In this document: positions 4,014-8,201 of the stretch, one piece after another
Numbering within the stretch: the stretch's first letter is position 1
Layout: each line of letters opens with the position of its first letter
From: an uncultured bacterium
Lineage (GTDB): Bacteria; Bacillota_I; Bacilli_A; RF39; UBA660
DNA length: 8,201 nucleotides
Direction: 5' to 3'
Assembly (NCBI GenBank): GCA_905215145.1
Contig: CAJMOW010000052.1
Location: 1 to 8,201, forward strand
Notes under the pieces: generated by a model
Database searches by the model: none
What the model saw: the letters and a program-made list of their open reading frames with translations, nothing else
Told to the model about the DNA's origin: nothing
Program-made: the position numbers and the translations under genes

Positions 4014-6384
4014 ATGTTAAAGAAAAAAATGATTCGAGATGTATTACAAAATAAATCACAATTTATTACAATATTTTTAATGGTATTAATAGGTATATGT
4101 TGGTATTGAGTCATACATGGATGGTATGATTAATGCTGCTGATAAATTTTATTCTGAAAACAACTTACAAGATTTAAATGTGATGGGAAATAATTTAACT
4201 AAAGAGGATTTAGAAAAAATTAAAACTTTAAATAATGTAACAGATGCTGAACGAAAACTTGTTGTAACTGGAATAGACGCAGATGATAACGATAAAACAT
4301 ATTTAATTAGTTTTATTGAATCAAACAATATTTCAAAATTTTATGTTATAACTGGAGAAGAATTTGATGCTAATAAAAAGGGCGTATGGGTAGATAATTT
4401 TTATGCAGAAAAAAACAATCTTAATGTCGGAGATACAATTAAAATACAATATGATTCCTTTATTTTAGAAGAAAAAATATTAGGATTAATCAATGTACCA
4501 GACCATATATATGATGTAAAAGATGAATCAGAATTGGTTCCTAATAGAAATGTATTTGGATTTGTATATTTATCATATAATGAAATACCAGAAAATTATA
4601 TAAAAAGTATGGTAATGGAAAATTTACAAATAAATGATGAAAAATTGATTGATCAATATATTAAAGATTTTAATTACAAAAATTATATACCATATAATTA
4701 TATAATGGTTGATGTAGATAGCAAAGATAATGTTAACAATGTAAAAAATGATATAGAAGATAATGTAAAAGACGCTTTAGCAATTATCAAAATTGAGGAT
4801 ACTTCTTCATACCTTATGTATCAAGGAGAAATTGATGAAGGAGCTTCATATGTTGGAATATTTTCAGGTTTATTCTTGTTTATTGCACTTCTATCTGTTA
4901 TTACTACAATGACAAGAGTAGTAAAAAAACAAAAATTACAAATAGGAACATTAAAAGCATTAGGATTTAAAAACTATAAAATTTCACTTCATTATATTAG
5001 TTATGGATTCTTAGTTTCATTAATTGCTTCAATATTTGGTATTTTTTTAGGCAGATTCTTTATAGGAAACGTATTTTTAGGACTTGAAATGTCATTCTTC
5101 GAAGTTCCAAATGGAGTTCCAATAGTAAATAAATTTAGCTATATAGTAGCTTTAGCCGTAGTACTTGTAGTATCATTTATAACTTATTTAACTTGTAGAA
5201 AAGAATTAAAAAAATACCTGCTGAATCCATTAAGAAAAGAACTTCCAAAAGTAAAAAACGGTAGTTTAAATATAACTACAAAAGGTTTATTTAAAAACTT
5301 AAGTTTTTCTAGTAAATGGAACTTAAGAGATATAATAAGAAATAAATTTAGAACAATAACAGGTGTTGTTGGAATAGTAGGATGCTGTACTTTAATAGTT
5401 TGTGCATTTGGAATGCTAAATAGTATGAACTATTTTATAAAACTTCAATTTGAAGATTTATACAATTTTGACTATAAATTAACACTAAAAGAAAATTTAG
5501 ATAATGAAAATTTATTAAAATTAGAAGAAATTTATGGAGATTCTACAAGTGAAACATTGGGAATTGAAATTAAAGATAAGAATGGAGAAAGAAAATCAAA
5601 TACTATCTTTGTTACAGATGCGAAAGATTTAGTTAGATTTCAAGATAAAAATGATAAATTTATAAATATTGATTCCCATGATGGAATATATATAACAAAT
5701 AAATTAGCACTTAATGAAGGATATAAAATAGGGGATGTAATAGTATGGCATATATATGGAGATCAAACATATTATGAATCAAAAATTGTTGGGTTTAATA
5801 AAGATCCTCAAAATCAAAATATAACTATGACTAGACAATATTTAGAAAGTTTAAATATAAAATATAAACCAGACTCTTTATATACAAACTACGACTTAAA
5901 AAATATAAAACAAGTTGGAAATGTTGAATTAATACAGGATATAAGTTCATTAAAAGAAAGCATGGAATCTATGCTTTCAACAATGAAAAAAATGATAATG
6001 TTAATTATTTGCTTTGCGATTTTACTTGGCGCTATCATAATATATAACATGGGAATACTTTCATATAGTGAAAAGCAATATCAATTTTCCACACTAAAGG
6101 TTTTAGGATTTAAAGATAAAAAAATACGTAAAATATTTGTTCAACAAAATATCTGGATAACATTCTTATCAATTTTAATAGGTTTGCCTAGTGGATATTA
6201 TTTAACATCATGGTTGTTTAAAGCATGTTTAGATGATAACTTCGACTTTGGAGTACATATAAATATTTCAACATATTTAGTAGCAACCATAGGAACATTC
6301 TTAGTATCATATTTAGTATCCAAAAGATTATCAAAAAAAATTAATAAAATAGATATGGTAAGTAGCTTAAAAGGAAACGAATAA
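4014..6384 (+). pseudogene. ABC transporter permease gene with a frameshift in its first membrane helix
   Basis: The gene begins at an ATG one base after the ATPase stop and reads MLKKKMIRDVLQNKSQF, followed by the hydrophobic ITIFLMVLIG. It then hits TGA at 4107-4109 after 31 codons. The missing continuation is in the next frame: from 4093 that frame reads VYVGIESYMDGM and runs without a stop to 6384. The upstream part of that second frame is closed by TAG at 4090-4092, so the break lies close to 4093-4100. In related permeases the first helix has about five residues between its Gly and the GI pair (as in LGVAFFAGI). Only three remain here, so two codons plus two bases, an 8-bp deletion, fits best, though a 1-base insertion or 2-base deletion is possible. 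Real inactivation, reversible phase switching and an assembly error cannot be told apart. Confidence 0.72.
4117..6384 (+). CDS. FtsX-like permease with two FtsX domains (755-aa intact frame of the broken gene)
   Basis: This is the membrane partner of the ATPase at 3302-4012. Two copies of the FtsX unit are visible. The first has helices at about residues 247-268, 294-314 and 341-359, with the coupling motif IGTLKALGFKNYKI (277-290). The second has helices at about 626-648, 676-697 and 717-736, with the matching FSTLKVLGFKDKKI (657-670). Each unit is preceded by a large extracytoplasmic domain (about 1-240 and 436-620), the second beginning after a helix at 412-434. This eight-helix, two-domain plan of roughly 790 residues is usual for Firmicute MacB/FtsX exporters. 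The ATG at 4117 has no ribosome binding site and lacks the first helix, so it is not the natural start. If translated from here the protein would probably be mis-inserted. Confidence 0.85.
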   Translation: MDGMINAADKFYSENNLQDLNVMGNNLTKEDLEKIKTLNNVTDAERKLVVTGIDADDNDKTYLISFIESNNISKFYVITGEEFDANKKGVWVDNFYAEKNNLNVGDTIKIQYDSFILEEKILGLINVPDHIYDVKDESELVPNRNVFGFVYLSYNEIPENYIKSMVMENLQINDEKLIDQYIKDFNYKNYIPYNYIMVDVDSKDNVNNVKNDIEDNVKDALAIIKIEDTSSYLMYQGEIDEGASYVGIFSGLFLFIALLSVITTMTRVVKKQKLQIGTLKALGFKNYKISLHYISYGFLVSLIASIFGIFLGRFFIGNVFLGLEMSFFEVPNGVPIVNKFSYIVALAVVLVVSFITYLTCRKELKKYLLNPLRKELPKVKNGSLNITTKGLFKNLSFSSKWNLRDIIRNKFRTITGVVGIVGCCTLIVCAFGMLNSMNYFIKLQFEDLYNFDYKLTLKENLDNENLLKLEEIYGDSTSETLGIEIKDKNGERKSNTIFVTDAKDLVRFQDKNDKFINIDSHDGIYITNKLALNEGYKIGDVIVWHIYGDQTYYESKIVGFNKDPQNQNITMTRQYLESLNIKYKPDSLYTNYDLKNIKQVGNVELIQDISSLKESMESMLSTMKKMIMLIICFAILLGAIIIYNMGILSYSEKQYQFSTLKVLGFKDKKIRKIFVQQNIWITFLSILIGLPSGYYLTSWLFKACLDDNFDFGVHINISTYLVATIGTFLVSYLVSKRLSKKINKIDMVSSLKGNE

Positions 6385-6418
6385 AAACACTAAATAAAAC
6401 ATTAATATTTAGTGTTTT
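6384..6418 (+). terminator. intrinsic terminator after the permease gene
   Basis: AAAACACTAAATA (6384-6396) pairs perfectly with TATTTAGTGTTTT (6406-6418) around a nine-base loop, and the hairpin starts at the last base of the stop codon. The T run is short (four), but the A-rich 5' arm suggests it may work in both directions. It separates the TetR-controlled unit from the MarR-controlled one. Confidence 0.8.
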
Positions 6419-6424
6419 ATTATA

Positions 6425-6452
6425 TTGACAAAGAAGTAAAAAAGTATATAAT
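6425..6452 (+). promoter_or_regulatory. promoter of the marR-type/ABC exporter operon
   Basis: Both boxes are perfect consensus: TTGACA (6425-6430) and TATAAT (6447-6452), 16 bases apart. The predicted start near 6459 falls at the beginning of an inverted repeat, where a repressor would be expected to act. Confidence 0.85.
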
Positions 6453-6459
6453 TATAAAT

Positions 6460-6493
6460 TGTAAGATGCCTGACAAAATATTAGGCAATTACA
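6460..6493. promoter_or_regulatory. imperfect inverted repeat in the leader, possible MarR operator or RNA hairpin
   Basis: TGTAAGATGCCT (6460-6471) is matched by AGGCAATTACA (6483-6493), complementary apart from one bulge around an 11-base loop. Its inner part GCCTGA/TTAGGC extends the pairing if one G-U pair is allowed. It lies from the transcript start up to two bases before AAGGAG (6495-6500). MarR proteins usually repress their own operon by binding such a palindrome near the promoter; an RNA structure limiting translation is an alternative. Confidence 0.5.
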
Positions 6494-6507
6494 TAAGGAG
6501 AGAGAAA

Positions 6508-6924
6508 ATGATTTTAAAGCAAATCAAACAATTGGATAATTTAATCTTAAGAAATTTTTCAATCAATGACAAAGAAAAAATAATTCCAAGTCCAACACAA
6601 ATGCAAATAATGGATTTTTTACTTAAGAATCAAAATAATGATATTTATCAAAAAGATATAGAGAAACATTTAAATTCAAGCAGAGCAACAGTATCAAGTG
6701 TATTACAAACAATGGAAAAAAATAAAATAATAAATCGTGTAACAGATAAGATAGATAATAGAACAAAAAAAGTGGTTTTAAATCCAAAATGTGTAGAATT
6801 GTTTGAAAAAAGAAAAAAAGAATTAAAAAAATTAGAAGAAAAAGCAACAAGAAATATAAGTAAAAAAGAAATAGATGAATTTTTAAATACCTTAGAAAAA
6901 ATGATTAAAAATCTCTCAAATTAA
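6508..6924 (+). CDS. MarR-family winged helix-turn-helix regulator (138 aa)
   Basis: The core at about residues 28-93 is a MarR winged helix-turn-helix: SPTQMQIMDFLLKN, then IYQKDIEKHLNSSRATVSSV with recognition helix about 58-71, LQTMEKNKIINRV, and a wing built from TDKIDNRTKKVVLN. The flanking helices (1-25 and 95-138, strongly charged) would form the dimer interface. I chose the ATG at 6508 because AAGGAG (6495-6500) lies seven bases upstream. The frame is open back to 6412, but that stretch contains the promoter, the predicted transcript start and part of the preceding terminator. The gene comes first in an operon with an ABC exporter 23 bases downstream, a common pairing in which the MarR protein represses the pump until a ligand binds. 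The ligand is not predictable. Confidence 0.9.
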   Translation: MILKQIKQLDNLILRNFSINDKEKIIPSPTQMQIMDFLLKNQNNDIYQKDIEKHLNSSRATVSSVLQTMEKNKIINRVTDKIDNRTKKVVLNPKCVELFEKRKKELKKLEEKATRNISKKEIDEFLNTLEKMIKNLSN

Positions 6925-6947
6925 ATGTATATAAGAAAGGAATTTTT

Positions 6948-8201
6948 ATGATAAAAATATTAAAAAATTTAAATAAAAAAGAAATAGGAATATTTATAAT
7001 ATGTTTTATTTTAATTTTTATACAAGTTTGGCTTGATTTAAAAATGCCTGATTACATGTCAAAAATTACAGTATTAGTACAAACAGAAGGCAGTAAAATG
7101 AGTGATATTATTATAAATGGTCTTTATATGTTGACATGTGCTTTTGGAAGCCTTTTATCAGCTGTATTTACAGGATTTTTAGCTTCAAAAATATCATCTA
7201 ATTTTTCAAAAAAATTGAGAAAAAAAATATTTGATAAAGTAGAAAATCTATCACTACATGAAGTAAAAACATTTTCGACAAGCAGTTTAATAACGAGAAC
7301 AACAAATGATGTTACTCAAATAGAAATGCTTATTTCAATTGGGTTACAATTATTAATAAAAGCTCCTATAACAGCAGTTTGGGCGGTAACAAAAATTCTT
7401 AATAAAAGTTGGCAATGGAGCACTGTAACTGCAGTGGGGCTAGTAATTTTACTATCAACAGTTGCTATAATAACTTCATTTGTAATACCAAGATTTAAAA
7501 AAGTACAAAAATTAACAGACAAATTAAATGGAGTTACTAGAGAAAACTTAACTGGAATAAGAGTAGTAAGAGCTTTTAATGCAGAAAAATACCAAGAAAA
7601 TAAATTTGAAAATACAAATAATGAATTAACAAATATAATGTTATTTAATCAAAAAAAATTCGCATTTATGCAACCAATAATGTATTTGGTTATGTATGGT
7701 TTAACACTAAGTATATATTTTATTGGAGCATATTTAATAAAAGATGCTTTAATGGTAGATAAACTTCCAATATTTGGAGATATGATTGTGTTTTCATCAT
7801 ATGCAATGCAGGTAATTATGGCATTTATGATGCTATCTATGATTTTTATGATATTACCAAGAGCACAAGTTTCTGCGAATAGAATAAACGAAGTATTGGA
7901 AGAAGATATAAGCATTAAAGATGGTTTAATTGATAAAGATACAACAAAAGAAAAAGGAACAATTGAATTCAAAAATGTTTCATTTAAATATCCAGATGCA
8001 GATGAATACTTATTAAAAAACATTAGTTTTAAAGTTAATACTGGTGAAACTATAGCGTTTATTGGTTCAACAGGAAGTGGGAAATCAACACTTATTAATT
8101 TAGTTCCTAGATTTTATGATGCAACAGATGGAGAAGTTTTAATAGACGGAGTAAATGTAAAAGATTATGATATACATGCTCTAAGAGATTCAGTAGCAAT
8201 G
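6948..8201 (+). CDS. ABC exporter subunit, fused membrane and ATPase domains (partial, first 418 aa)
   Basis: This is an ABC exporter half-transporter that continues past the window end with no stop in 418 codons. The start ATG has GAAAGGA six bases upstream. The N-terminal membrane domain has helices near residues 13-32, 55-80, 125-170 (two), 245-268 and 280-305. It shows the exporter landmarks MPDYMSKI after helix 1, STSSLITRTTNDVTQIE in the first cytoplasmic coupling region, and GIRVVRAF at 203-210. The ATPase domain opens with IEFKNVSFKYP and has Walker A GSTGSGKST at 373-381, then FYDATDGEVLIDG; the window ends in LRDSVAM, ahead of the signature motif. The sequence resembles the first member of heterodimeric multidrug exporters (BmrC/EfrA-like), so a second half-transporter gene probably follows. 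Drug efflux is inferred from family and the MarR neighbour. Confidence 0.93.
   Translation, partial: MIKILKNLNKKEIGIFIICFILIFIQVWLDLKMPDYMSKITVLVQTEGSKMSDIIINGLYMLTCAFGSLLSAVFTGFLASKISSNFSKKLRKKIFDKVENLSLHEVKTFSTSSLITRTTNDVTQIEMLISIGLQLLIKAPITAVWAVTKILNKSWQWSTVTAVGLVILLSTVAIITSFVIPRFKKVQKLTDKLNGVTRENLTGIRVVRAFNAEKYQENKFENTNNELTNIMLFNQKKFAFMQPIMYLVMYGLTLSIYFIGAYLIKDALMVDKLPIFGDMIVFSSYAMQVIMAFMMLSMIFMILPRAQVSANRINEVLEEDISIKDGLIDKDTTKEKGTIEFKNVSFKYPDADEYLLKNISFKVNTGETIAFIGSTGSGKSTLINLVPRFYDATDGEVLIDGVNVKDYDIHALRDSVAM

Noticed and set aside
4014..4140. Programmed frameshifting, or TGA read as Trp, to rescue the permease
   Set aside because: Reading TGA as Trp reaches a TAA within about ten codons, and TGG is the normal Trp codon throughout. 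No slippery run or stimulatory structure is evident at the break, and family spacing points to missing bases.
6412..6507. Longer MarR protein starting at 6412
   Set aside because: That stretch contains a terminator arm, a consensus promoter and the predicted transcript start; the ATG at 6508 has a good AAGGAG and gives the normal MarR length.
6623..8023. Minus-strand open frames opposite the MarR and ABC exporter genes (6623-6850, 7316-7522, 7649-8023)
   Set aside because: They are explained by the A-rich coding strand of intact genes; none has a start signal or family resemblance.
1..8201. A CRISPR array, tRNA or rRNA gene, phage or toxin-antitoxin module, or wholly new multi-gene system
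   Set aside because: No repeat-spacer pattern, cloverleaf or rRNA-like sequence was seen, and every sizeable gene except the small lipoprotein fits a known family.

Overview
The window is very AT-rich (roughly three quarters A+T by eye). It uses TGG for Trp and TGA as a stop, has strong purine-rich Shine-Dalgarno sites, sigma-A type promoters and compact A-stem/U-tract terminators. This points to a low-GC Firmicute, probably a clostridial or related gut bacterium. The species cannot be named from the sequence. No rRNA, tRNA or CRISPR array is visible, and no stretch of more than 300 bases lacks a gene.

Left part (1-1235): a small secreted lipoprotein of unknown role (42-446) ends in an intrinsic terminator. 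It is followed by a separately promoted five-helix membrane protein of the CmpB / 'putative ABC-transporter type IV' type (550-1227).

Middle (about 1236-2514): a complete-looking IS3-family, IS150-type insertion sequence on the minus strand, with imperfect terminal inverted repeats, OrfA, OrfB and signals for a -1 frameshift. Joining the flanks shows that it landed in the loop of what was a near-perfect bidirectional terminator between the membrane-protein gene and the convergent tetR gene. The IS carries a 5' hairpin that would mask the OrfA ribosome binding site only in transcripts entering from outside, and tetR now points straight into it.

Right-centre (2544-6384): a divergent TetR-regulated ABC transporter locus. 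The TetR repressor (minus) faces a MacB/LolD-type ATPase and a large double-FtsX-domain permease (plus). The intergenic region holds a promoter for each direction and two near-identical 26-bp palindromic operators exactly 63 bp apart, which bracket the efflux promoter. The permease reading frame is broken near 4093-4100, inside its first membrane helix. An 8-bp deletion is the simplest explanation, so the gene is a pseudogene or carries a recent or technical frameshift.

Right end (6425-8201): after a terminator, a consensus promoter drives a MarR-family repressor and, 23 bases later, the first half of a heterodimer-type ABC exporter (membrane domain fused to ATPase) that runs off the window. 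The region is best read as two neighbouring, separately regulated efflux modules (TetR-ABC-permease and MarR-ABC exporter) with an IS beside them. I did not find an unmistakably new kind of system. The most interesting signals are regulatory and structural: the paired operators, the IS in a terminator with its anti-readthrough hairpin, and the permease frame break.
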